Assembly (NCBI GenBank): GCA_002422955.1
Contig: DITY01000265.1
Coordinates: 3,356-13,779, forward strand
Length of the DNA stretch: 10,424 nt
Direction of reading: 5' to 3'
From: Planctomycetaceae bacterium UBA6172
GTDB lineage: Bacteria > Planctomycetota > Planctomycetia > Pirellulales > Pirellulaceae
In this document: one piece after another, positions 1 to 5,742 of the stretch
Numbering within the stretch: position 1 is the stretch's first letter
How the letters are laid out: each line of letters starts with the position of its first letter
Translations under genes and position numbers: made by a program
Notes under the pieces: generated by a model
Told to the model about the DNA's origin: nothing
Database searches by the model: none
The model's input: the letters and a program-made list of their open reading frames with translations, nothing else

Positions 1-834
1 CGGCTGCAGTGTTCGAACAACCTGAAGCAACTGGGCTTGGCCACCCACAACTATGAGTCGACCTACAAGCGGTTGCCCTATGGCCGCAACGCGGGCGCGA
101 TCTCAACGTTTGCCGCTTTGTTGGGGTTCATGGAGCAAGCCCAGATTGCCGAGTTGGTCGATTTCAAAGTCCCCTATAACCATCCCAACAACGATCTGGC
201 GGTGAAGGCCACGGTGCCGACGTTCCTCTGCCCGTCGGACCCGATGGTCGAGAACCCATTGGGCTGGGGCGCGATCAATTATCGGGCCAACCAGGGCACG
301 ACGATTCTCTGGAGTCCTATCAGCGGCCCCAGCGATCCCAACGCTGCGATCCCGCCCTCCAACGGTGTGTTCTTCTTGGACAGCAAGACCCGGTTCGGCG
401 ATCTGCTCGACGGCTTGTCCAACACCGCCATGTTCAGCGAAGCGGGACGCGGCGACTTCAGCAACGCGGTGGTCTCACGCAGCGATACCTTCTGGCCGCG
501 GACCAACCCCGCGAACGCCGACGAAGCCTATCGGGATTGCGAAGCGATCAACATCAACGACCTGAGTTTCCAGCGCTTCAGCGATGTCGGCGCGCCGTGG
601 TTGCGCGGTTATCACTCGACGACCACCTACTTCCACGTCTCGCCGCCCAACAAGCGGTCCTGCATGTACCCGCCCGGACGGATCGCGACGGCGGCGCAGA
701 GCTATCACCCCGGTGGCGTCCAAGTCGCCAAAGCGGATGGGTCCGCGACGTTTGTCAGCAACAGCATCGATCTGGCGATTTGGCGAGCCCTCGGCACGCG
801 TGCCGGCAGCGAATCGATGGGGGCGTTCGAATGA
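1..834 (+). CDS. DUF1559 domain-containing protein, 5'-truncated by the window edge
   Basis: The reading frame is open from base 1 and ends at TGA 832-834, giving 277 visible residues. It begins inside the conserved RLQCSNNLKQLGLA segment (residues 1-14). In this planctomycete family that segment directly follows a pilin-like N-terminal methylation helix, so roughly the first 50-60 residues, including the membrane anchor, probably lie upstream. Other family marks are FLCPSDP (75-81), the C-terminal YHPGGV (235-240) and ADGS (245-248). Members are anchored, surface-exposed or periplasmic proteins present in many paralogues per genome; their molecular function is unknown. An internal TTG at 37 is not the real start, because the conserved motif begins before it. 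The stop overlaps the ATG of the next gene (ATGA), which suggests an operon with translational coupling. Family assignment is secure; role is not. Confidence 0.93.
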   Translation, partial: RLQCSNNLKQLGLATHNYESTYKRLPYGRNAGAISTFAALLGFMEQAQIAELVDFKVPYNHPNNDLAVKATVPTFLCPSDPMVENPLGWGAINYRANQGTTILWSPISGPSDPNAAIPPSNGVFFLDSKTRFGDLLDGLSNTAMFSEAGRGDFSNAVVSRSDTFWPRTNPANADEAYRDCEAININDLSFQRFSDVGAPWLRGYHSTTTYFHVSPPNKRSCMYPPGRIATAAQSYHPGGVQVAKADGSATFVSNSIDLAIWRALGTRAGSESMGAFE

Positions 835-1259
835 GTCAGTCAAGGAATCGACGACACGACCGACGCAGCGCGGGCTCGCGAACCGGTCCCGTTGTCTGGG
901 CGCTGGCGACCCTGATTGGCGGAGGCCTGACGGGTTGCTCCGGGGGCCAGGTGGCTACTTCGGACGTGGCCGCGGCGAAGGCGCTGCTGCAACGGTCGCT
1001 TGAGGATTGGAAGTCGGGACGCTCCGCCAAGGAATTGGCCAACGGCGATCCGCCGGTGTACGTGTCCGAGGATTGGTGGCATTCCGGTTTTGAACTGAAG
1101 GACTTCCGCATCGAAGGTGACGGCGAGTTATCGGGCACGAACGTCCGGTTGGTCGTCGCATTGGAAGGAGTTCATCCCAAACTGGGCAACAAGAAGGCCT
1201 CGCAGGTTTATTTGGTCACCACCACCCCGGCGTTGACCATTTCGCGAGAAGACCGCTAA
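831..1259 (+). CDS. small lipoprotein downstream of the DUF1559 gene
   Basis: This 142-residue protein starts at ATG 831, inside the stop of the DUF1559 gene, and ends at TAA 1257-1259. The N-terminus is strongly basic (residues 5-12 are mostly R, N and H), followed by a hydrophobic stretch (21-33) and a lipobox L33-T-G-C36. That predicts signal peptidase II cleavage and lipid attachment at C36. The mature part is about 107 residues and has no catalytic motif that I recognise. A DWKSG segment, then PPVYVSEDWW and a C-terminal strand-rich region ending in TTTPALTISRED, give the look of small planctomycete lipoproteins that travel with DUF1559 genes; this comparison is from memory. The ATGA overlap argues for co-expression with the upstream gene, so it may work with or near that surface protein. 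Frame-compatible codons further upstream exist but would extend it into the overlapping DUF1559 gene with no signal peptide. Confidence 0.85.
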   Translation: MSQSRNRRHDRRSAGSRTGPVVWALATLIGGGLTGCSGGQVATSDVAAAKALLQRSLEDWKSGRSAKELANGDPPVYVSEDWWHSGFELKDFRIEGDGELSGTNVRLVVALEGVHPKLGNKKASQVYLVTTTPALTISREDR

Positions 1260-1271
1260 CGGCCACATCGA

Positions 1272-1313
1272 AGCCAGGGGGACTGACGCGTCAGCCCCCG
1301 GGCTCTGCTTTTC
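1272..1313 (+). terminator. GC-rich hairpin after the lipoprotein gene, followed by a short T run
   Basis: The arms are AGCC 1272-1275 with GGCT 1301-1304, GGGGG 1277-1281 with CCCCC 1295-1299, and CTGA 1283-1286 with TCAG 1291-1294. They are interrupted by an A/G mismatch and a bulged A, and the loop is CGCG. The centre, CTGACGCGTCAG, is a perfect 12-bp palindrome. CTGCTTTTC follows, so an intrinsic terminator for the DUF1559-lipoprotein operon is likely. It starts 12 bp after the stop codon. Confidence 0.6.
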
Positions 1314-1316
1314 CCT

Positions 1317-1340
1317 AGCGATCGGGTGCCGATCGCTTTT
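1317..1340 (+). terminator. second hairpin with T tail, just upstream of the CMD-family gene
   Basis: A perfect 9-bp inverted repeat, AGCGATCGG (1317-1325) and CCGATCGCT (1329-1337), encloses a 3-base loop GTG and runs into TTTT (1337-1340). It sits 12 bp after the base of the first hairpin. The shape is that of a second intrinsic terminator, but it also lies only 34 bp before the next start codon, so a role in the leader of that gene (attenuator or operator) is possible. Confidence 0.55.
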
Positions 1341-1374
1341 CTCATCGCATATCTTCCGATCAAGGGACCATATC

Positions 1375-2829
1375 ATGAACCCCACTCGCACCCTCATCGC
1401 GGCGGCCAGTTTGGCATGGGCCGCTTTTGTAGCCCTACCCTGCGTAGGACAAGATGCCGACGACAAGATCGCCGCGCTGACGCGGGATCAGCCGCGACCC
1501 ACTCCGGTCACGCGACCGGAGATGAAGCAGATGCTCGAAGACATGAAGTCGCGGAGCGAGCGCATTCCATTGCCCCCGCTGTCCGAGAGCGAGCAGGCGG
1601 ATCCCGACCCGCGGGCAACCAGTTACGAGGGGCGATTGGGGACGCTTTATCTCCCGGCCAGTTCGGGAGTTCGCAGCTATCTGAACTTCGGTGGCTACTC
1701 GCCGCGCCGCAACCAAGGTTCGCCCAACCGGCTGATCCCAGAACCCGATCCCACCTTAGCGCTCGATTACGGCTTCAAGACACGCCTCTTTTGGATCGCT
1801 TCGCGGGCCAACAATTGCCAGTACTGTCTGGGGCATCAAGAGTCCAAATTACTGGCCGTCGGCATGCTCGAAGACCAAATCGCGGCCCTGGACAGTGATT
1901 GGTCGGCGTTTCCACCCGCCGAGCAGGCCGCCTTCAAGTTGGCGCGGCGGTTGACCCTCGAACCTCATTTGCTGACCGACGCGGACATTGACGAGTGCCG
2001 CAAGCGCTACCAGGATCGGGAGATTCTGGAAATGGTGTTGTCGGTTGCTGGCAACAACGCGATCAATCGCTGGAAGGAAGGGGTGGGCGTGCCCCAGTCG
2101 ACTAGCGGCGGGAACTTCGGTGGCGCGACCACGGAGACCCATTCCTACCTGACGGCGACCAGCGAACCGTTCCAAACCGCCGCATCGCAGGTGATCAACG
2201 CGTCGCCCGGATCGGGCGGCGGGAAGTTCGTCCCGACGCTGGTCAACCAGAACTCTCAAGGCGACGCGCCCAGCGTCTCCGAGCAACTCGCACGCTGCGC
2301 CCAGCGCGAGCCAAGGCTGCCGCTAGCGAGTGAAGCCGTCACCCGGGAAGTGCTGGGCGAGCTGGCGCCGCAGGGGCCGCTTCCCGCTTGGATGCGATTG
2401 CTGGCGAATTTTCCCGTCGCCGGAAAACGTCAGGTGTCGGCCCTGCTGGCCGGCGAACAGGAGCTGCAGCTGAGCCCGCTGCTCCGCGCCCAATTGGCCT
2501 GGGTCATCGCGCGGCAAAACGGCGCCGCCTACTCCCTGGCCGAGGCGCAGCGGCGACTCGGCGATCTCGGCCAATCCGCGGAACAAATCGCCGCGCTGGA
2601 TGGGATCGGCGAACCCGCTGGGTCCGCTTCGCCCGGCGAGAAGGAAACCGCCTTGCTGGTCGTCGCCAAGAATCTCGCCGCCGCTCCCGTAGTTTTGACC
2701 GACGCCCAAGTGGCCGAGGCGGTTCGCTTGGCCGGCCCCCGCGACGTGGTCCAAACGGTGCATTACACCGCCCTACGGTCGCTGTTCGATCGTTTCACTG
2801 AAGCCGCCGGACTGCCTGCGGATCGATAA
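1375..2829 (+). CDS. secreted carboxymuconolactone decarboxylase/AhpD-like protein with a degenerate second domain
   Basis: This 484-residue protein starts at ATG 1375, with AAGGGA (1362-1367) as ribosome binding site 7 bases before it. Residues 1-25 form a signal peptide (basic start, hydrophobic 7-22), so the product is probably exported. The first domain (about 95-235) carries the redox motif C148-Q-Y-C151-L-G-H154 of the CMD/alkylhydroperoxidase-D family. There, paired cysteines and a histidine support thiol peroxidase-like or decarboxylase chemistry; the substrate is unknown. After a Gly/Ser/Thr-rich linker (about 236-290), a second region (about 305-480) repeats the same pattern: LAWVIARQNGAAYSLAEAQ aligns with LFWIASRANNCQYCLGHQE. 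In the second copy A384, S387 and E390 replace the two cysteines and the histidine. The length is about twice that of a single-domain member. The family call is confident; the duplication is my own alignment by eye. Confidence 0.85.
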   Translation: MNPTRTLIAAASLAWAAFVALPCVGQDADDKIAALTRDQPRPTPVTRPEMKQMLEDMKSRSERIPLPPLSESEQADPDPRATSYEGRLGTLYLPASSGVRSYLNFGGYSPRRNQGSPNRLIPEPDPTLALDYGFKTRLFWIASRANNCQYCLGHQESKLLAVGMLEDQIAALDSDWSAFPPAEQAAFKLARRLTLEPHLLTDADIDECRKRYQDREILEMVLSVAGNNAINRWKEGVGVPQSTSGGNFGGATTETHSYLTATSEPFQTAASQVINASPGSGGGKFVPTLVNQNSQGDAPSVSEQLARCAQREPRLPLASEAVTREVLGELAPQGPLPAWMRLLANFPVAGKRQVSALLAGEQELQLSPLLRAQLAWVIARQNGAAYSLAEAQRRLGDLGQSAEQIAALDGIGEPAGSASPGEKETALLVVAKNLAAAPVVLTDAQVAEAVRLAGPRDVVQTVHYTALRSLFDRFTEAAGLPADR

Positions 2830-2846
2830 GGGAAAAAGTTGCGGCG

Positions 2847-2883
2847 CCTGCGAACCGCGGTTGCGGCTGGACAGGTTCGCGGG
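2847..2883 (+). other. inverted repeat between the CMD-family gene and truD
   Basis: CCTGCGAACC (2847-2856) and GGTTCGCGGG (2874-2883) can form a 10-bp stem with one G-T wobble around a 17-base loop. A separate perfect palindrome AACCGCGGTT (2853-2862) overlaps its left arm. No T run follows, so it is a poor intrinsic terminator. The right arm lies immediately after the -35 element of the truD promoter candidate, so an operator role is as likely as termination. Confidence 0.35.
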
Positions 2884-2895
2884 GTCCGCTAGAGT
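2868..2895 (+). promoter_or_regulatory. candidate sigma70-type promoter for truD
   Basis: TGGACA (2868-2873; five of six matches to TTGACA), a 16-base spacer and TAGAGT (2890-2895; four of six matches to TATAAT) lie 96 bp before the chosen truD start. Transcription would begin near 2902. The same -35 hexamer and spacer occur before purC. Confidence 0.4.
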
Positions 2896-2990
2896 GCCCG
2901 CACAACCAGCGCTTTGCGCCGCGGCGTATCGGAGTCTGTCCGCACGTGGCGGCAGCAGACCCGGCGTCCACGATCCTACCCCAACCGCTC

Positions 2991-4040
2991 ATGAACCCCG
3001 CCGACCCTCCCCCATTGCTCGGGCCGCCGATCGGCTGTGCTCGTTTCAAGTCGCGGATGGAGGATTTCGAGGTCGAAGAGATCCTCGGCTTCGATCCGAC
3101 GGGCGAGGGGGAGCACTGCTTGCTGTGGGTGGAGAAGGTCGATCGGAACAGCAACGATGTGGCGACCCTGTTCGCCAAGAAACTCGGCCTGCGAAAACGC
3201 CTCGTCAATCACTGCGGGCTGAAGGATCGGGCGGCGATCACCCGACAGTGGTTCAGCCTGCATCTGCCTGGCGTGGAATCGCCGGCCGCGGAGGAGCTGA
3301 GCGGCGAGGGGGTCCGCGTCTTGGCGATCACCCGCAACTTGCGGAAGCTCCGTCGCGGCTGCCATCACGGCAATCGCTTCGCCATTCGCCTCCGCGATTG
3401 CACCTTCAGCCACGCCGCGGCCGCCGAGCGTTGGCAGATGATCATCGATCGGGGCGTGCCGAATTATTTCGGCCCCCAGCGGTTCGGCCGCGATGGCGGC
3501 AACGTCGAGTTGGCCCGTCGCTTCATGGCGGGTGAGGTCGAAGTCCGAGACCGCGCGCTCCGCGGGCTGCTCATCTCCGCGGCGCGGAGTTACCTGTTCA
3601 ACGCCTGTGTCGCCCGGCGGGTCGAGCAAGGGACTTGGGACGTTCCGCTCGACGGCGAAGTCTTCGGGTTCGCCGATAAACGCAGCCTGGTGATTCCCGA
3701 TAATCGCCGCGGCGACGAGGACGAACGATTCCGACTGGGGACGCTGGAACTCACCGCGCCGCTGTGGGGCGGGGGCGAATTGCTCAGCGTGGGACAGCTC
3801 CGAGCCTTCGAAGAAGCCGTCGCCCACGGCTACCCCGAGATCGTCAACGGGCTGGCGCAGTTCAATTTGCAACAGGAACGGCGCGTAATCCGCCTGCGGC
3901 CCCAGGCCTCCGGAATGACTTGGGAAGCGCCGACCACGCTGGTGTTGCGTTTCGAACTTCCCACCGGCACCTACGCGACCACGCTGCTCCGCGAGTTCAT
4001 CGATCTGAACGGCGTCTCCGCGGAGCAGCAGGACGATTAG
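2991..4040 (+). CDS. truD: tRNA pseudouridine(13) synthase TruD
   Basis: TruD converts uridine 13 of certain tRNAs (tRNA-Glu in E. coli) to pseudouridine in the cytoplasm. The catalytic aspartate is D79 in CGLKDRAA (75-82), matching D80 of E. coli TruD. Other family features are the N-terminal FKSRMEDFEVEEILGF (19-34), GEGEHCLLWVEK (38-49), NYFGPQRFGRDGGN (158-171), SAARSYLFNACVARR (196-210) and the C-terminal LPTGTYATTLLREF (323-336). ATG 2991 is preferred because it gives 349 residues, the same length as the E. coli enzyme, and begins near the family's first conserved block. An in-frame GTG at 2946 would add 15 low-complexity residues. Neither start has a good Shine-Dalgarno sequence. The stop lies 4 bp from the end of the convergent oxidoreductase gene. 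TruD is unevenly distributed among bacteria, but all key residues are present here. Confidence 0.95.
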   Translation: MNPADPPPLLGPPIGCARFKSRMEDFEVEEILGFDPTGEGEHCLLWVEKVDRNSNDVATLFAKKLGLRKRLVNHCGLKDRAAITRQWFSLHLPGVESPAAEELSGEGVRVLAITRNLRKLRRGCHHGNRFAIRLRDCTFSHAAAAERWQMIIDRGVPNYFGPQRFGRDGGNVELARRFMAGEVEVRDRALRGLLISAARSYLFNACVARRVEQGTWDVPLDGEVFGFADKRSLVIPDNRRGDEDERFRLGTLELTAPLWGGGELLSVGQLRAFEEAVAHGYPEIVNGLAQFNLQQERRVIRLRPQASGMTWEAPTTLVLRFELPTGTYATTLLREFIDLNGVSAEQQDD

Positions 4041-4044
4041 GCGA

Positions 4045-5337
4045 TCACCCTAAACGCCAGGGTTCGCGGTACTCTTTCGTGAGCCAGCGGGATGCTTCCG
4101 CGTCGCCCACGATCGTTTCGCTCTTCGGATCCCAGTTGATTTTCTTGTTCGTGCGGATCGCGATGTTCCCCAGATGGCAGACGGTCGCCGAGCGATGCCC
4201 GATGTTGATGTCCGCCGACGGGGTCTTGCGAGTTTTCACGCACTCGAAGAAGTCGTTCACGTGGCTGATGTTGGCTTGGGAGCTGACGATCTTCGGCAAC
4301 TCGACACCCTTCAGCAGTTCTGGCGGGTTGGTTTTGATCCCGCCCCGATAGACAAACAGGCTCCCCTTCTCACCGATGAACTCGGTCCCTTGGTCCGTGT
4401 TTTTGGTGTCGAGTTTCTGGCGGCAGGTCATCACGACGCCGTTGCCGTAGGTGTACTTGATTTCGGTCGTATCGGGCGTTTCGTACCAGCCATCGGGATT
4501 GAAGACGGCCGTGCCTTCGACGGAGACCGGGCCGCTGTCGTCCATGCCGAGTCCCCACTGGGCGATGTCGAGGTGGTGGGCGCCAAAGTTCGTCTGTTGC
4601 CCGCCGCTGTAATCCCAAAAGAAGCGAAATAGGTAGTGAACGCGATTTGTGTTGAAGGGACGCAGCGGCGCCGGGCCGAGCCAACGATCGAAATCGAATC
4701 CTTCGGGCGGCGCGCTGTCGGGAACCGGTTTACCCGCGCGGGCGATCCAGTTCGGGCTCGGTAGGGTGACGTTGACCGCGGTGACCTTGCCGACGATCCC
4801 CTTGCGCACCAGTTCCACCGCCAATTTGAACTCGGCCCCGCTCCGTTGCATCGTGCCGGTCTGGACGACTCGGCCGTTCGCCCGCGCCGCCTCGATCATG
4901 TGTTTGCCTTCGTCGATGACCAGCGTCAACGGTTTTTCGCAATAGACATCCTTGCCCGCCCGGCAGGCATCGATCGTCATCGTCGCATGCCATTGGTCTG
5001 GCACCGTCACGACCACGGCATCGATCTCTTTGGAGTCGAGCAGACGGCGGTAGTCGTCCGTCATCGTGGCGGTCAGGTTCGCCTCTTTCCGTAGGAAGCC
5101 GCTGGCCTCGGCGAGGTAGTTTTTGTCCAGATCACAGAGGGCGACGACGTTGTGCAAGAAATACTTCATGTTGTTCTTGGGCCCGCCCTGATTGCCGACC
5201 CCGATCAGGCCGACGCGAACCCGCTCGCTCGGTGGCTGGGCCGCGAACACGGACCGATAACTCTTGGCCGACATGCCCAGGATCAGACCGCCCAAGGAGG
5301 TCCGCCTGACGAAGGATCTGCGAGATAGTTGCGACAT
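4045..5337 (-). CDS. Gfo/Idh/MocA family oxidoreductase with Tat signal
   Basis: This 430-residue protein starts at ATG 5337 with AGGAG (5352-5348) 10 bases upstream. The N-terminus has a twin-arginine signal, SRRSFVRR (5-12), then a hydrophobic stretch (about 14-22) and a likely cleavage site near VFAAQ (30-34). The enzyme is therefore expected to be folded and to bind its cofactor before export. A Rossmann fold follows, with VGLIGVGNQGG (42-52) for NAD(P) and the family's C133-E-K-P136. The C-terminal domain carries FGAHHLDIAQWGLGMD (251-266), the usual region of the active-site histidine. Such enzymes oxidise or reduce sugars, inositols and related polyols; planctomycetes carry dozens of exported paralogues, probably for complex carbohydrates. 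The substrate cannot be told here. An in-frame extension upstream to 5433 is rejected because the Tat motif and ribosome binding site fix the start. Confidence 0.93.
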   Translation of the reverse strand: MSQLSRRSFVRRTSLGGLILGMSAKSYRSVFAAQPPSERVRVGLIGVGNQGGPKNNMKYFLHNVVALCDLDKNYLAEASGFLRKEANLTATMTDDYRRLLDSKEIDAVVVTVPDQWHATMTIDACRAGKDVYCEKPLTLVIDEGKHMIEAARANGRVVQTGTMQRSGAEFKLAVELVRKGIVGKVTAVNVTLPSPNWIARAGKPVPDSAPPEGFDFDRWLGPAPLRPFNTNRVHYLFRFFWDYSGGQQTNFGAHHLDIAQWGLGMDDSGPVSVEGTAVFNPDGWYETPDTTEIKYTYGNGVVMTCRQKLDTKNTDQGTEFIGEKGSLFVYRGGIKTNPPELLKGVELPKIVSSQANISHVNDFFECVKTRKTPSADINIGHRSATVCHLGNIAIRTNKKINWDPKSETIVGDAEASRWLTKEYREPWRLG

Positions 5338-5404
5338 GACAGGATCACTCCTGAGGGGACGCGACGCGATCGGCCGCGGATGAGGTAGCATGATTCTGCA
5401 ATTC

Positions 5405-5433
5405 ATTATCGGAGCTGGCGGTCGCCACGCCAA
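5405..5433 (-). promoter_or_regulatory. promoter for the Gfo/Idh/MocA gene
   Basis: Read on the minus strand, TTGGCG (5433-5428), a 17-base spacer and GATAAT (5410-5405) make a good sigma70-like promoter. Transcription would start near 5398, giving a leader of about 60 bases that contains the AGGAG ribosome binding site. The spacer includes a small TGGCG/CGCCA inverted repeat. Confidence 0.5.
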
Positions 5434-5453
5434 CCACGTCGACGAACTTTCCC

Positions 5454-5593
5454 ATGACCACGCCGCATGTCGTTGACGCCTTCACGCACCGGCCGTCCGC
5501 GTGTTCGCCGCACCCCGCGACGAGAGCTGGATGCGGCACGTCGCGCGCGAGATGAACCTTTCCGAAACGGCGTTCCTGCACCCGATCGCATAG
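5454..5593 (+). pseudogene. N-terminal remnant of a PhzF-family isomerase gene
   Basis: ATG 5454 opens MTTPHVVDAFTHRP, the typical start of PhzF/PhzC-like isomerase-fold proteins. About 50 bases later the other half of the N-terminal signature is read in a different frame: PAVRVFAAPRDESW, then MRHVAREMNLSETAFL (5531-5578), closely matching the family's AxEMNLSETAF motif, and ending at TAG 5591-5593. Between the two, the usual FAGN segment is missing and the frame changes, as expected from a deletion whose length leaves remainder 1 when divided by 3. The remaining 200 or more residues of a PhzF protein are absent; the malic enzyme gene follows. So this is a decayed fragment, not a functional gene. 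Intact relatives are epimerase/isomerase-like proteins of secondary metabolism or unknown role. I am fairly sure of the family; the deletion mechanism is inferred. Confidence 0.75.
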
Positions 5594-5608
5594 GGGGCCG
5601 ACGGGCCG

Positions 5609-5638
5609 TTGGCGGCTTCGGTTGCCGATCGGTAAGAT
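5609..5638 (+). promoter_or_regulatory. candidate promoter for the malic enzyme gene
   Basis: TTGGCG (5609-5614), an 18-base spacer and TAAGAT (5633-5638; four of six matches to TATAAT) would start transcription near 5645. That is about 98 bases before the preferred start codon. No other strong element was seen between the PhzF remnant and the gene. Confidence 0.35.
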
Positions 5639-5742
5639 ACTGCTGATTCGGAAATCCCCAGTTCCTGATGGCCTCGGGCCGCCGCTCGCCGCACGGGATG
5701 CATTTTCGGCCCCTCTCCACCAACCAGCGGTGTATCGTCCCG

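Noticed and set aside
537..830. Upstream extension of the lipoprotein frame into the DUF1559 gene
   Set aside because: The extension is Arg/His-rich shadow sequence; ATG 831 gives a proper lipoprotein signal and an ATGA overlap.
2976..3872. 298-codon minus-strand frame opposite truD
   Set aside because: No motif or domain seen, and truD carries every conserved block on the plus strand.
5338..5433. N-terminal extension of the Gfo/Idh/MocA protein up to 5433
   Set aside because: It would bury the Tat signal 32 residues inside and run through the ribosome binding site and predicted transcription start.
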